A stretch of 64,000 bases of DNA from Turbatrix aceti. Lineage: Eukaryota; Nematoda; Chromadorea; Rhabditida; Panagrolaimidae. A program made the position numbers and the translations under genes. Below, piece after piece: positions 25,100-39,800 of this stretch (within the stretch, counting starts at the first letter, position 1; each line of letters starts with the position of its first letter). The stretch covers positions 10,726,001-10,790,000 of the forward strand of contig OZ017766.1 in assembly GCA_963969345.1 (NCBI GenBank). The letters run 5' to 3'. Under the pieces are notes generated by a model. That model was not told the origin of the DNA. It was given only the letters and a program-made list of their open reading frames with translations, and searched no databases.

Positions 25100-25395
25100 G
25101 GTTTTGGCACGAAATTCTGAAAAAAAGCGCACGCGCTTGGATTTTGCGATCAAGAACAATAAATATTCGCATCAAGACCGTGTTTTCTTTTATGGTGCCC
25201 GGTGTTTTTTTTTTGTTTTTGAAAAAAACTGGAATTTTAAAAAATCATGGTCTTGGCACGAAATGTTGAAAAATGTGCGCATGCACTGTGTTTTCGTGTC
25301 GGGAGTACTTTTTGCAGGAATATTTTCGTTTCAAGACCGGGTTTTTACATATCGTACTCAAGCGTTCGTTTTTTTACTCGCGAACAAACACAAAC
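25100..25395 (+). repeat. 'ACACGAAA' dispersed repeat, cluster 3 (GCGCACGCGCTT subtype)
   Basis: Two units of the form TTGGCACGAAATTCTGAAAA then GCGCACGCGCTT or GCGCATGCACTG then TTTTCGTGTC and a CAAGACCG step. The same subtype recurs in cluster 6 inside Shank intron 1. Confidence 0.65.
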
Positions 25396-26059
25396 GCTTT
25401 TCCAGTCTGTCTGCAATTCTCCAATTTCGATAGTACATAACTCCATTCCAATTTCCCAAAACCAAAGCGAGCCGCTTGTTGATTGTATTTATTATTATAT
25501 TTATTAATCGGATCACCGATCACCACCCAAGTAACGAGTAACGATTGACGAACGAATGAAAGAATGAAGATTGACCATCTGCTGCTGTCTGTTGTGTCCA
25601 TTTGCTTGGACGACGACGCGTGCGATCTTCTGAAAACGTATGTATATATAACTTTTCTGGTTTTTCTTCCTATCAACTTTTTCATTTTCTTTGTCTTTCA
25701 AATTTTTTTTTTCAGTTACTCATAATCGTTTCAGTCTTCGTTTCTGCTAGGACCTGGTGTCTTGTCTCTTCCATCAACTTCTGGGAGTTTGTTGCAGTTT
25801 TTGCAGGCAACCATTGACATACTTGACACACATCCCCTCTTGCGTGTGAACTTTCTCGCGTGTTTGAACGGAAAAATCGTAAATTTTAAAAGTACGGGGA
25901 TACAAGATGCAAAAAAAAGTTCATGTCAGAAACATTAAAATTCACAGACAAAAATTTTTTCTGCTCATTTTCCTGCAATTTGTCGGTCTAATTTTCTGAT
26001 TCTGATTTAAAATTTTTTTATCCTCCTTAATCGTATTTTTTTTGTGATTTGATGTGACG

Positions 26060-26335
26060 TTTATTGCGCACTTTTTTATGTACCGTCTTTACAAGAAATT
26101 TGCAGTTGCGCATTTATTGTCGTCTTGACACGAAATTTGTGTTTCCTCCTTTTTTATTATCCTATATCCAAAATTGCAATTCACTATGATTAGTCAGCTA
26201 CTGTAACGCATATTTTACGGTCACGACACGAAAGTTGCAATTGCGCATTTTTACGGTCCCAACACGAAAATGACATTTTTTACCGTTTTGGCGCGCACTT
26301 TTCAATAAAGTATCTTGACACGAAAATTTGAAATT
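26060..26335 (+). repeat. 'ACACGAAA' dispersed repeat, cluster 4
   Basis: Modules GTCTTGACACGAAATTTG, GGTCACGACACGAAAGTTGC, GGTCCCAACACGAAAATG and TATCTTGACACGAAAATTTG separated by GCGCATTTTT-like spacers. Confidence 0.7.
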
Positions 26336-27264
26336 TGTACAGTTTTTATACCTGTTTTTAACGGAAAATTGTAAAATTTAAAAGTACAGGGATACAAAAT
26401 GCAAAAAAATTCTGATCATTTTCCTGCAATTTGCCGGTCATCAAAGTTCCAATTTCATTTTTTTTAAATCCACGTCAATCTGATCGTTATTTTTTCTTCT
26501 TAATGTGATGATAATCCATGTGTTCATGTCACTGCTTCTGTTTCGTCTTCTTCTTCGTCTTTGTCTTCTTCCGTCGTTCGTTCGTTCGTTCGTATACGTT
26601 TGTTTCTTCCTTCCATCTCTCCTTGTCACACGTTATAGATATATGTATATGTATGTATTTGTCCCGTCGGGTTGGTTGACGATGATGATATTATAGTGCC
26701 CCCCCCCCTCCCCCTCCCCTCTTTTTCTCTTATCCATCAGTTCTACGTTTTGCTGCAGCGTTCTGTGTTCTACGGGGGGTTCCAGAAAATCTCATGCTGC
26801 CGCTTCCTTCCACCGTCTTGATGACGACTACTGGGTGGGAGAGCTGTGGGGAAAGATGAAAAATTGGTGTTGCGATTTCTGACTGAGATTGAGATTTCAT
26901 AGGATTGGAGGATTGGTGGCGGATGATTGCATGGTCACCGTCGCTACCACCACCACCACCGGCGTTGCGGTTTTTTTTCTGAGATGCGTTCCCTTCCTTC
27001 CTTCTTTCCTTCTTTTTTTCCTTAAGAGCTCGGATCTTCTTCCTTCTCCTTTGTCATCTTTTGAGAAGTGTTTATGCTGATTTTACGACACACTATGGAT
27101 CTTATATCAGATTTTTTAAGTGCAGAAAAAAATGGAATTAAAAACCACTTGATTTTTGTTTTCAAGTGTTTTTTTTGTCTGTTTTAGAGTCGGTCATCTT
27201 GTTTTTTAATGTTATCGTATTTTTTTGTCCTGAAAAAATACTTTAATGATACTGTTTTTTTTTT

Positions 27265-27510
27265 TAGGTTTTTACACGCAAATTGTATACGCGCACTTTT
27301 TTACAGTCCTAACACGAAAATTGAGCGCGCGCATTGTTTTGTTTTCTTGACACGAAAATTTGTATACTTGTGTTTTGCCGCGATTTCTCAGCTATCGTAC
27401 TGCATTTTTGACGATCTTGGCACGAAACTGATAACTGTGCACTTTTTTACGGTCTTTACACGAAAGTTGCGTTTGCGTGTTTTTGTGCATTCTTGATACG
27501 AAAATTTGAA
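27265..27510 (+). repeat. 'ACACGAAA' dispersed repeat, cluster 5
   Basis: Six modules (TTTTTACACGCAAATTG, GTCCTAACACGAAAATTG, TTCTTGACACGAAAATTTG, ATCTTGGCACGAAA, GTCTTTACACGAAAGTTGC, TTCTTGATACGAAAATTTG) at about 35-60 bp intervals, ending about 300 bp upstream of the Shank start codon. Confidence 0.75.
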
Positions 27511-27836
27511 AAATTGTGTTTATTCGCGATCGTATTTTTCTCCGCGCCGCGTTTTTTTTTGAAAAAAAATTTTCTATTTTTTTTCTGTTTCAGTAAGAAA
27601 ATCACCACACTCCACAAAACACAACACGTCGATCCTTCAATTAAGGCACATTTTTTCACCTGTTTTTTTTCTCGACACGATTTTTTTCTACCTGTATTTT
27701 TTTCAACTGTGGAATTGTGGAATTTTCAACCAACACGCACGCACAAACAAAAAAACACCTGAGAAGGGGAAAACAAGAATAATACCTGAGCCGTTACCCG
27801 GCATCATCTGTCGATCGTAGCGTGTCTGTACTTGGA

Positions 27837-30800
27837 ATGACAACTGCAACTCCGGTTTCGTCAAACTACGGCGTAGCCCGTCATCCTGGGCATACCCCTT
27901 CTACCGGTGGGAGTTCGGGTATGGTCGAGATGCAGGTGCACCACGGCAACGGCGGCAACTATCACCTTGCAACATCGGCTTCGGGAACTGCTCTGTCATC
28001 GATGGGCGGCGGCGGCGGCGGCGGACTGGGTGCAGGTGGTGTGCTTGAGAGTCCAATGTCTTCGCTTGCGGGAAGCGAACTCACAGATTCGGTTATCAAT
28101 TTACAAATTTTTGTACCCGAATTACAGATACAGGTTTGTTGAGAAACATTTTTTTGGGGGGTAAAATATTTTTGTTCAGGCTTTTTTTGGCCCTTGAGAG
28201 CAGAAAATTGATCTCAAGTTTCCCACAAGCTTTTTTTTGAATGAAAACAGAAATATGTTTTTTTTACAAAATTTGAGATTCAGGCGCGAAAATATCTAGA
28301 ACAAAAAATGAGGACGCCCTTGTTTTCGTACCAGGATAACCTGTACCAAAAAATTTTCGTTTCGGAACCCGTTATCAAACAATTGTTTTTTGTTTGCGTT
28401 TCGTATAAAAAGTTGATACAGAATTTAGAGGTCTCAACACGAAATTTTGAAAAAGTGCGCACGCGCTTGTTTTCATGCCGAAACGTTCAAAAAAAATCTC
28501 TTTGAGACCACGTTTTTTCTGATTGTAACTCATCGTTCGTTTTTTTGTTCGAGACGTCAAAATTATCGGCAAGAAATTCTGAAAAACTGCGACACGCTAT
28601 TTTTGTTCGTGCCTGGAGGACTATACAAACAAATTTCCTGTTCAGGCTTTTTTGCACGCTGCAAAACTTTTTTGTTGCTTTTTTGAGAGTCCAAAAACAC
28701 AATTGTCTAATCAAATTTGATCTCATGTTTCTCACGAGATATCTAGCTAGATATCTCAGCTACATACTATGTACATACATCTGTCTATCCCCATCGTCCA
28801 TCACAATACATACATAGTAAATGAACAACGGTAGATACGATTTTTTCCCTCTTACATTAGTGAGGTCAATGACAATGACAGAACACTGCACCCCCTCCCC
28901 TCCCTTCCCCCCAGGTGAGGTTGTCGTCGGTCGACTGGCCGAGACGAGAACAGACGAGTCGAGACAGGGGTAGTGGAATAAATATGCTTCTTTGTTGTCT
29001 GTTGTCCTTGGTCCTTGATGAGGGGTTGAATGAGAAACAACAATAAAAGCCGAGATTCGTTTTGTATAAATACAAAAATCTATGCAAAGACTTTCGGTTT
29101 TTTTTGCTCGGGTCATTCATTCTCATCAGGATCGAGGATCGGGACTCGGGGTGAGTATTACATATGCATAGTTGTTGTAGTAGTAGCAAGGATATGTATA
29201 TTCTCTGATTGGAAGATCACAGACACCTTTGTCCTGATTATGGATACAGGTACTCCGTAAATTTGTATTTTTTCCCGGTGTAATATTTTTTTTGACCTAC
29301 ATGATTTTTCACATTTTTATCAAACAACTTTTATTGTCAGTTATATATGTATTTAAATGCGCCAAAAAATCAACAAAATTGCATTGGTCCTAAAAATAAT
29401 AATAAAAAAGTGTGCATGCGCTTTATTTTGGTACGCGATAAAATTTTTATTATGAAATATTTTTTTGGACTCTGAAGAGCAAAATTCACATTTTTTTGCC
29501 AGTTTAGAAATTTTTTACCGTTCATTTTTTTGAATTCGATGTTTTTTCTTTTTCTAAATGGTGTTACCTTTTTTTTTACTTTTTTTGAAATAAAAATAAA
29601 ATCAATTTCTATCAATTCAAATTTTCAAAGAACGTTAAAAACATTTTTTTGGTAATTATAAATCAATGTTAGTAAATAACCTGTAATCATCTTCTTCTCC
29701 TCCCCTCTGTCTTTGACCATGCGTGCATGCGTGTATTATGAATCAATTCACATCCATTCGGCATCCATGCATCTATCTCATCCTTGAATTTCGGCGAGCG
29801 CATCATCTCAAAAGAGCAGTAGTTACATCTATTAACTAAAATTAACAACTGAATAATAAATAAATGTAGTAAAATAACCTTTTCCTCTTCCTTTTCTTTC
29901 TTTTTGCAAGAAATATGACGAGATAAAGACAAAAATCAGAGTGAGTGCGCGATTTGATGGATTCGGTCCGAGAAAGCGGACGGAGGACGACTGACTGACT
30001 GGCTGGCTGGCCCATCGGAATCGGAATCGGGTTTTAGCAAATAAATACTATTTCATCCAACAGTCAACCAACCAACAGCCTGCAGCCCATTACGCGGTAG
30101 CCCGAATTGTTCCTGAGGAGGAGGTTTTGCTTTTGCGATTGTCATCATCGTCATCTTCGTAGCAGGGGACAGATATTCTTCCTCAAATGCAGCAGCCTTC
30201 TTTCTTTTTTATATGCAAACAAGTTTTTTAATACATACATATTTTGTTTCTTGCACAGTAGCGCAGTAGCCAATAACCAATAACCAATAGCCCAAAAAGC
30301 AAGCCTGCACTTGTTCGCATAAAACATGTCAACCACCGTTCGTTCCGTAATTCGTTCGCGTCGTGTGTCTGTGTCGACAATTGTGATGACGATCGCAGAT
30401 TGTCCATCGTTCTGCGCAATAAAAATAATTTCTTGAAGTTGATTTCCATCTTTTTTTTTCTTCATTTGTTCAAAAAACCTGATCAAAATTGATTCATTTA
30501 CCAGGAAAAAAAATTGGAAATTTATGTCTTTTCTCTAACAAGCGTGTTTTAATTTTTCGAAAATTTTATTTGAAAACGTCAGGGGTGATAGTAATTTTTA
30601 TGCTCCATTTTAATTTTTTTTTATTTCAGAAATGTTTGACCGTTCAACTCGACGAAATTGTATGGGACATTAAACGGAAACTCTTCGCTGCTTTACCACA
30701 GGTTTGTTTATCTTTAACATTTTTTACAATGTACCGTATTTTTAAAATTTGGATGATTTTTTCTGTCTTGACACGAAAGTTTTAAAATTGTTTGTCTTAC

Positions 30801-33800
30801 CACGATTTGGCTACCGTAACTTACATAATTTTTCATTTTTACGTAATTATTTCTTCTACAATTTCGTGTTCCAAAATTTATTTTCAAAAATTAAATATTA
30901 ATTATTTACGATCAAAATTCTAAAGTTTGCTCCCCCCTTCTAATTTAAATAAATACGATTACGATACTTTTCTAAATTTACCTTGGTGTCGGTCAATTGA
31001 CATGTTTGTGAAACAATACAAAAGTGTTTCAGTTGAAGCTTTCAAATTAGTGACGTGGCACCCTAGCTATTTCGTACCCCCTGAAGAGTGACATGTTTGG
31101 CTAGCGTTCCCAGATCCGTCATCGGAGATCGGGCTTTGGGCTATAGTGTCAGACAGTAGAACCCCCCTCCCCATCCTTGTTTACGTTGACTTTGTTTTCT
31201 TAATTTAAATATTATATTTATCTGGCCGGTGGTCAAATTAATTAATTAATTAGTTGAGTGGTCAGCATCGGATTTTGACAATTATGTATAACATTTATGT
31301 ATTTGCCGTATTTTTGTGCTTTGATTTATAAGTCTCTAAACATTTCTATTTATGTTATTTATAACCGGTTGTTGTTTTTTTGTTCAAAATCCGCAAAATT
31401 TCCAAAGCGTGGAAATTTTGAACAACAAAAAATTTTTTGTTAATGTTTTGTGACACCCTTGAGCGGACTAGTTGTGTAAAATGAATGATGTGTTGAAAAC
31501 TGAAAACGGATTTGCAAAAAAAGTGCATCCAACTTTTACTAATCATGAAAAGTGCTTGCTATTTTTGTTCTCTTTTGAAAGTTTTCAATTTTATGCTCTG
31601 AACGAACGATTGCGTTGTTTTGTGTTCGTTTTTGAACATTTTAGAATTTTTTTTACAATATTTAGCTTTTTTTTGCATTTGCAAACACTCGCAAAAATTT
31701 TTAACCATGATCACAAAAAACACACGAACAAACTGCAAACGGACTATTTTTTACATGTACATATAAAAAATTTTGTTTCCGGATAAAAAAAGCCAAATTA
31801 AATAATTTGTTTTTTTTTCGATTTACCGCAAAATTTTTGATGTTTGCCAAAAAAAATTGAGAAATCTAAATTTGCAAACAAGTCCTGTTATTTTTCTTTT
31901 TTTTAATTTCAAATACTTTTTTCCAATAATTCCCCGTTAAAAATCAAAAAGTTTATTGTCACATTATCACCGTTGATTTTATCTGAAACCAACGGAACAA
32001 TTTCTTTCGACACCCCTCGTTCATCGATGAAAAAAGAAAAAAAAAGATCTTAACTATGTAGTTTACGATTCATTCATCCTGTTGGCTGTTTGCCGGCAGT
32101 CAAGCATGACCACTTTCTCCAAACTTGCAAACTTCTTTTTTTTTGCATGCCGACAACGATTGTTTTGAACGACCTACGAACGAATGAACGAACGAACGGA
32201 ATTCTGAAGGGCATTCATAATTTTTTTTCTTTCTTTTTTTTATCTTTGCCGCGCGCGCGCGCTACAAGCACCGAAAGGGGGATGAATATTAAAAAAAAAA
32301 ATAGATACCAGTTAGTAACGACTTTTGCTGGATAGTTAACGGGTCTGGAGGGCATACTTGACTTTTTTTGTTTCAACTTGTAAAATGTAAAACGAAATGA
32401 AATGTCAGTTGGATGAATTTTGAATTTTGATTGGGTGTTCGTTCATTTGTTCGTTCGTTCGTTCGTTGTGAGACGGAAAAAGGGATGGATACACGAAAAA
32501 AAAGAGGTGTTAACTGGCTCCGATTTTTTTCACCTTGTACCAAAGGGTCGAAGAAACAAAACTGTTGTATGTGCGTATGTACGATACTGATGTGAACAAA
32601 AGTTCAGTCGTTAGTTTGACGGTTTGACCAGCCTCAGACGACAGACAAACGACTCACTAAAATCAAAAATCCTTCCTCAATACGTTGTTGTTTGAAAAAA
32701 AATGAGAGGAAGGCAGAGTCAAAACCAGGTCAATGTATGATGTATCATGGCGTTTGTAAGTGTATGTGCAGGAAGAATCGAATGAGGAAAACGAGAAAAA
32801 AAAACTAGCGATTGAGAGTCTGCGTTGGACGAGGACGATGAACGCTGAACGTTGAACGCTGGTTGATTGTCGGACGCTTCGATCCAGCGATCGTTGCATC
32901 TGAACTATGTATAGTCGATAGCCGATTTTCATGCCTCTGCCCTTGTTTTTGGACGAACAGTCGTTTTTTCTTCTTTCGCTGACGAATAACTTTGTTCGAT
33001 AAATTGAACAAATGCTAAAATTTTTGATCGTGTTCGCGAACGAACACGAACGTTCGCTATTTGTAAAATCTAAGCACTCAAATTATTTTCATGTTTGCAT
33101 AAAAATTTCCGGAAAAGTTAATCAAATAAAATTTTTGTTTATCGATTTTTTTTCAGGCATTACCGCAGTCTTTCAACTTTGGCTTCTTTCTACCACCCTG
33201 TGACGGTAGAGCAGGCAAATTTCTTCTCGAAGATCGTCCCATTCGTGATTACCCATTTCATGACTGTGTACCGTACCTAGAGGTTTGTTTTTACCGCGGG
33301 TATTTTTTTTGGAAAACTTTGAGCTTTGTTATTATCAAAGCTCAAAGTTTCTAAAAATGGCTTTCAATTTTTTTGAAGTGCGAAAACTCAATTTTTGAAG
33401 TAACTACATTTTTAAAAATAAATTTTTTTGTTATATTTTTTTTGCGCAATATTGCACACAAAAAAATATTAAAATAATGTGTACCAAATAAAAAAAATTT
33501 CAAACACACTGTTCAAATTTTTTGAAAAAAATTCCTTTGCATTGTCGAAATTTTTGAGACAGTTTTTGAAAAAAAAAATATTTGCAAATTGTAAATAATT
33601 TACGAACACTTTTTTAACAAAACTGTCTGCAAACTTTTTTTTGCAATTTTTTTCCAAAAAAAATTCACAATTTAAAAAAAAAATTCAAAAAAAAAATTGT
33701 GTCTAAAAAAAATTCTTTTTCAGCTAAAGTACAAAAAACGGGTGTACAAAATGCTCAAACTCGACGAAAAAGCACTGAAACAAATGCACTCCAAATCGAA

Positions 33801-36800
33801 CCTCAAAAAGTTCATGGACTACGTTCAACACCGGAATGCAGAAAAGGTCGAAAAGTGGTGCAACCAGGGTATGGATCCCAACTTCCACGATGGCCAGGGC
33901 GAGACTCCACTCACGCTCGCCTCCGGCATTCCAAACAACAGAAATGTTCTCATCGCACTCGTCGGTGGTGGCGCTCATCTCGACTTCAGGAACAGCGAGG
34001 GACAGACTGGCATGCACAAGGCGGCTTTTCTGTCGATTACCGAGAATGTCAAGACTCTGATCGAACTTGGCGCGTCCCCAAACTATCGGGATCCGATTGG
34101 ACTGACGCCGTTGTATTACTCGATGCTGACGACGGATTCGGCTGACAGCGTGCCTGAGCTCCTGCTTTCTGAGGCCGCGGAATTCAGCATTGTGGACATG
34201 CATGGAAATCACGAACTGCATCAGGTACGATTTTTTGGGTTTTTTGTTGATAAAATGAATTTTTTGAATCAAAAAAGTTTCTGAAGCATCAAATTTTGTC
34301 TTTCAAACAAATTTTCTTGGTGTTATAGTAAATAAATGTTTACCAGTAACTTTAGAAAAATTTTGCTTTTATCACGTTTTTTTGGAAAATTTTTTTTTAC
34401 TTTTTTTATTTTTTTTATTTAAAAAATAAAAGAATAAACGAGGTAAAAAAATAAAAAAAAAACATTTTTTGACCTGAAATTTTCTGAAAATGTTTTGTGG
34501 GGTTGCCCTAAGAAAAAAATTCATTTTATAAATATAACAAAAAAAAATGAACAAGATCAATTTTAGGATTTTGGCTTAATTTTTACGGATACTAATTTTG
34601 GGGACATAATCTTTTTTTAATTTCAAAAAAAAATTTACCGTAAATTACCGTAAAAATTTGTATCCCGACAAACCCCCCTAAAAACTTTTTTTCTTTGTGA
34701 TTTATCGTGTCTTTCAAAAAGTATTGAAAATCGACCCAAATAGCCATGAACCGCACAAAACGATGTATGTATGTAATGGATAATTATTTTATGGCGGCGC
34801 CAAATTTTGTTTCTTCCAAGAAAAAATACATAAACGTTTTTCTTGAAGTTCTGTGAACTGAAAAACACTGACATGACAGAATGACCTTCAAAACGTTAAT
34901 AATATTAGAAAAATGATATAGATGAGGACATTAGGATCTCGTTGAGGTTATAAACAAATTTATTTTCTGTTGCGAATGGTAACATTCGACCTGTTTGGAA
35001 AAAAAGTCAATTTTGAGTTTTTTTGGAACAAAATTTTTTTGGCGTTGATTTTTGTAAAATTTTTTTGGGGTTTTTGGATGTAATTTTTGATTTAAAAAAA
35101 AATTTTTTTGATGAAATCTTGTTTTTGACATTTATTTATGTAAAAAAATAATTTTAGGGTTTTTTTATAAAAAAAAATTATTTGATTTTTTCGATCAAAA
35201 ATTTTTTTGGTATTATACTTTTTTTGTGTTTTTTTGGACAACATTTATATATGTTTCATCGTTGTAAGAAAAGTCAAAAATTGAATACAAGAGTCTAAAA
35301 AAGCGAATTCGCGAAGAAAAGACACCAAAAAATTATTGTCACAAAATTTTTTTTTTGCAAAAAAATATCGATAAGAATTATTTGCGATTTTTTTCACTTC
35401 TTTGATGGGCCCCCTTCCCCTAAAATGACCAGTATACAACCCCATCATCTCATTGTATATAATTTTCTTTCCTACATTGCAACTATTTATTTCCTGATGA
35501 CTGCCTGACTGTCTGACTGAATGAGTGAAAGAAAGATGAAAGAGAGAGAAAGTAGTGGATGAGTAATTTCAAGTTGTACTAAATATCTACCCTCTACTTC
35601 AGAGAGACTTTAGACAGGTCATTATCCGGTTTAGTACTTTGTATATATCCTTGAAAAGTGAAAAGAATAAGAAAAGTACTTATCTAAAAAGTGAAAAGTG
35701 ACCATCGACCGTCGACCGGATCATTGACTTTTTGTACACAAAGTCTGTGATCCCCCCCTCACAGCATGTGATCCTGAATATTAGTTCACAAGCAGCATAG
35801 CATATTACACTGCTAATAAAACTTGTTTTTTTCAGGCTTGTAAAAACGGGCTTGTCAAGCACGTCGAACACCTCCTCTACTACGGTGCCGATATCAATGC
35901 CCAAAACGTCAACGGCAATACTCCGCTACACGTTTGTGCTGTCAATAATCGGTATGCTAATTTTTCTTTGATTTTGAAAAAAAAAAGTTTCAAAAAAAAT
36001 ACTTTTTTTGTGGCGCACGCATCTGAAAACACAAAATAAGTCGATTTAAAAAATATTGTTTCCAAAATGCGAAGTAACAAAAGAAGAAAAAATGTCATTA
36101 CTCTTAAAAACAGGAGTAATACGATAGAAATTGTCAAATGTTATTCAGCGCACCAAACGTAACAAAACAGTGACAAAAGTTGTTACTCGCAAAATCCGAA
36201 GTAACAAAATAACGTCCAAAAATGTTACTCTCAAAAACAGAAGTAGCAAAATAGCGATCAAAAGTATTACTCCAAAAAAATGAAGTAACATAATAGTGAT
36301 TTTTGGGTGTTACTCGGCGCACCGAAAGTAACAAAATAACGCCAAAAAGTGTTACTTCCAAAAAGTGAAGTAACAAAATTGTAACTTTTGGATGTTATTC
36401 AGCGCAACGAACGTAACAAAATAGGCCCAAAAAATGTTACTCGTAAAAAGTGAAGTAATAAAATATCGTTCAAAAGTGTTACTCTAGAAAAGTGAAGTAA
36501 CATAATAGTGATTTTTGGACGTTACTCGGTGCACCTAAAGTAACAAAATATGTAAAAAAGGTATTATTCATAAACACATGTAACAAAACAACCCAAAAAA
36601 TGTTACTATCGTTAAAAATCCTTCTAAAAAAATGTTTTCATGCTTTTTTCAACGTTTTTGTTTTCAGCCCCGAATGCGCAAGGGTACTCCTATTCCGAGG
36701 CGCCGATCCGACGATGATGAACAAGCAAGGCCAAACTCCACTCCACGTGGCGCACATTGTTGCACACGCTCAGGTTGCCGAGGTCATTCGCTCGCACAAT

Positions 36801-39800
36801 CCAAACTCTGCAGGTTGGTAGTCTTTTTTTTTGGAAGTACTTGTAATTTTTTTGACATCCCGTCCCCTTTTTTTTCCCTAAAAAGTTTACAGAGTTGTCA
36901 TTTGCCTGGCAATTAGTCGGCGTCGTGGATTCATTTTTTTTCTTCCAGAATTAATAAAGCGATTCTTTCTGCTGTGTATCCGAATATTTTTCCTATTTAT
37001 TTAAAATCCTGAAATTTTATGCATGCAGCGTTTTTTTTTCATCTTTTTCGTACATATATATCTTTTTTTTATTTAAAACAACGTTGCATTTTTAAAATTT
37101 ATCTAACAAAAATTGAATTTGACACACAAGCTGTGTAAAATTCAATCAGCTTCATGTTTCCTGTCCTTTTACGCCCTTTATAGTAACATGCTTAGAAATA
37201 TATGTAGTAGCAGTGTATCCATCTTTTAAGGTCGTCTGCCTTACAAGGGGTTCCTGAAATGACTTTACGGTAAATCTTCATAAAATTGTTTAAAAAAGTT
37301 GTATTCGTTGTTTTTTTTAAACGATAAATTAAAAATAGCAATGATAATGTTTTTCCCTTTTTTTCTTCAATTACCATATTTTTTTATTTTTCTTAGTTTT
37401 TGGGACTAAAATAGACTCATGTCAGAATTTTTTATTTTTGAGCGTAAATTTTTTACATTCTATACCGTAATTTTAATTTATCAAATATTTGTGTAAAAAA
37501 AACAAAAAAACAATTTTTAAATTTTTTTGTTCTAATGCAGGATCAACTGAACTTTTTTGAAATTTTGTAATATACACCTTATTTTCAAAATTTTGTAAAT
37601 ATCTATTTGTCGTATTTATTGAACTTCTTCAAACTTTCTGTCAAACTGTTACATCGCTGCAAACTTTTGGTTTCTTTCTCGCCTGTCTTAATTGTTAGCT
37701 GCTGCTGAACGATTGAGATTTGATTGCGCAAAAGTATGTACATAAATGCAAACGCAAAACAACCCCCCCCGCGGCGTTCAAATAAGTGAGTGCTAGCAGC
37801 AGCATCAGCAGCAGCAGACAAGAAGTTCCAGCAGTGACAACTTTTGCTATTGTACTACGTACTTACTTGGTCACTCACTCACTTACTGACTTTTAAACTA
37901 TATCGGAGTTGAATATCCATTCATCGATGGGATCGATTTCACCCAAACCGTTTTCGAAAGTGTCAATGTCCTTTTTTTTGTATCCGCCGGGGATAAAAAA
38001 GTTGTTGAGGGGTTCACCTGACCCTCTAGGTAACCAGGTAAGGGTTCAGGTGAATCCGCGCAATAGAGACAGTTTTCGCGCGGTGCATCCATGGATGTGG
38101 TCATTCAAGAGTCTATGACATCCCTACATTCACCCTAGGGGGATGCTAGAAATGCTTGACGGCTAGCACCACCCCAAAAACCCAATTGACAACCCAATTG
38201 AAAAAAAGGTACGTACATATGCATGTATTCAAAAACAGGATAACTAAATACTCGCGTTTCAAGTACCGTGGACAATGGTGGTTTGACTAAACATGGCCAA
38301 CTATAGGGAACTTTTTTTTTCCTTCTTCACATTTTTCACATCATGACGACGAGTTAGCAACTCTCCGGTTTATTTACTAAATAGTTCATAATTTCCTCCC
38401 ACCTAAGTAATTTATGTATAATCACAAAAATTTGCGGAAGAATCAAGTTTTTTATCCCTCTTTCCCATCATCCATTTTTTTTATTATATCACAATGTGAA
38501 AATTGTGTGAACATTTTCTGGCACTCATGATAAAATAAGTACTACTTCTAAATAATTTTTTTTCGAGCGGAGCGCGCGCGACCGGATGATCCCCTTTGTT
38601 GTGGTGGTATGCATGCGCGCATGGAGAAATTGAAAAATGCTGGATGTAGTTATCGAAGCAGCAAAAAAAGGAAGTAGTGGTCATTGTTTGAGATAATTTA
38701 TTATTTGTCGGTTTCTAGGATGTTGACAGAGAATTTTTCCTTTTTTTTTTTTTTTATGAACACTTTGTCGGTGGAGCCACTATAGTACTTTAGTACTTGC
38801 TTGGAATTTTTTTACGGTAGTTGGACTGTTTGTTGGTTTTTTATGATGTTCTGCAAAAAATAACGGTTTTTTTTGGAGACAAAAATTGGAAATGTGAACT
38901 GACCAGCTTTGTTACCTTTCCTCGTATTGAGTTACCTCACCTCGGTAGTTTAGTGTTACGTTTGATTTTTTTTTAAACAGATAAACGAGACTTAAAATTT
39001 TTTAAACCGATTTTGACGTAAAACACTGTCACTTTTTTTTTCTATTTAGTATTCACTGTTCACGAATTTGCTTTTTTTGAAAAAAAAACATTTTCCTGAA
39101 TACCAAGTAAAGTTGCAAAATTTTATGAATTACAAAATTTTTTTGCACAACTTTCTCGGAGTCTCGTTTGTCTGTCTTAGTTTCTGTATAAGAACTGACC
39201 TGTTCGCTGCCTGCCTGACGACCTGAGCTTAATCTTTTGTTTTTACTTTTTATATTCAGGTTATTTGTTTTAGCATCGGCTTTATTCTTTTTTCGACCAC
39301 CCTTCCCCGCACAGAAGGTTATCATGGACATCGACCCCCCTTCCCCTCCCGAGTTTTAGTCATAGGGGAAGATCGACAATTTTTCCTTCGCAAAAATTTT
39401 TTGTTTTGCAAATTTCATTGTTGGACAATTTTTTTGCATGGGTATAAGACGGCCCGGAAATTTAGATTGAGGCCGATTTTTCAGTTTTTTGAATTTGTCT
39501 CCAAAAAACTTTAATTTTGTTAGAAACGTAGAATTAATAAAAATTGTCCACAAAACCAACCCTGGATCATTTTAGTCCAAAAAATGTTAAAAATTTCAGT
39601 TTTTATGTTTTTGTTAAAACTACCGAATTCCTAGATTTTTATTATTTCTAAAACAATTCGCGGAACATGGCCCGGACTTTAAAAATTATCTGACCTTAGA
39701 ATTTTTTTGTTTGACGTCAAAAAAATTGTCTTTCCCTTAAAATTTATATTTTCATCACTTTGGATGGAAGAATAACAATGTTGACGTACTAGATAGATAG

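Larger units (their letters stand above)
8340..27836. other. Gene-poor region of about 19.5 kb upstream of Shank
   Basis: I find no exon with convincing protein features on either strand. The content is A/T-rich sequence with long homopolymers, microsatellites, a more GC-rich low-complexity patch at about 16.2-17.9 kb (CACCTG/CAGGTG, CCCCCC, GCGCGC and GGTTGTTGG runs), and several dispersed repeats listed separately. A small GC-richer patch at about 11990-12090 resembles coding composition but is too short to call. Untranslated first exons and enhancers of Shank may lie here. Confidence 0.5.

Noticed and set aside
31010..31170. GC-richer stretch considered as a tRNA or spliced-leader gene
   Set aside because: No cloverleaf, no B-box-like GGTTCGANTCC, and no spliced-leader donor context.
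30630..33171. ALPQ at the end of exon 2 and at the start of exon 3 as a duplicated splice boundary
   Set aside because: Joining both gives the same spacing as other Shanks, so the repeat is part of the protein.
33699..34272. Alternative-frame and antisense frames over the ankyrin exon (up to 182 codons)
   Set aside because: They are shadows of Shank exon 4, whose frame carries the ankyrin motifs and spliced neighbours.
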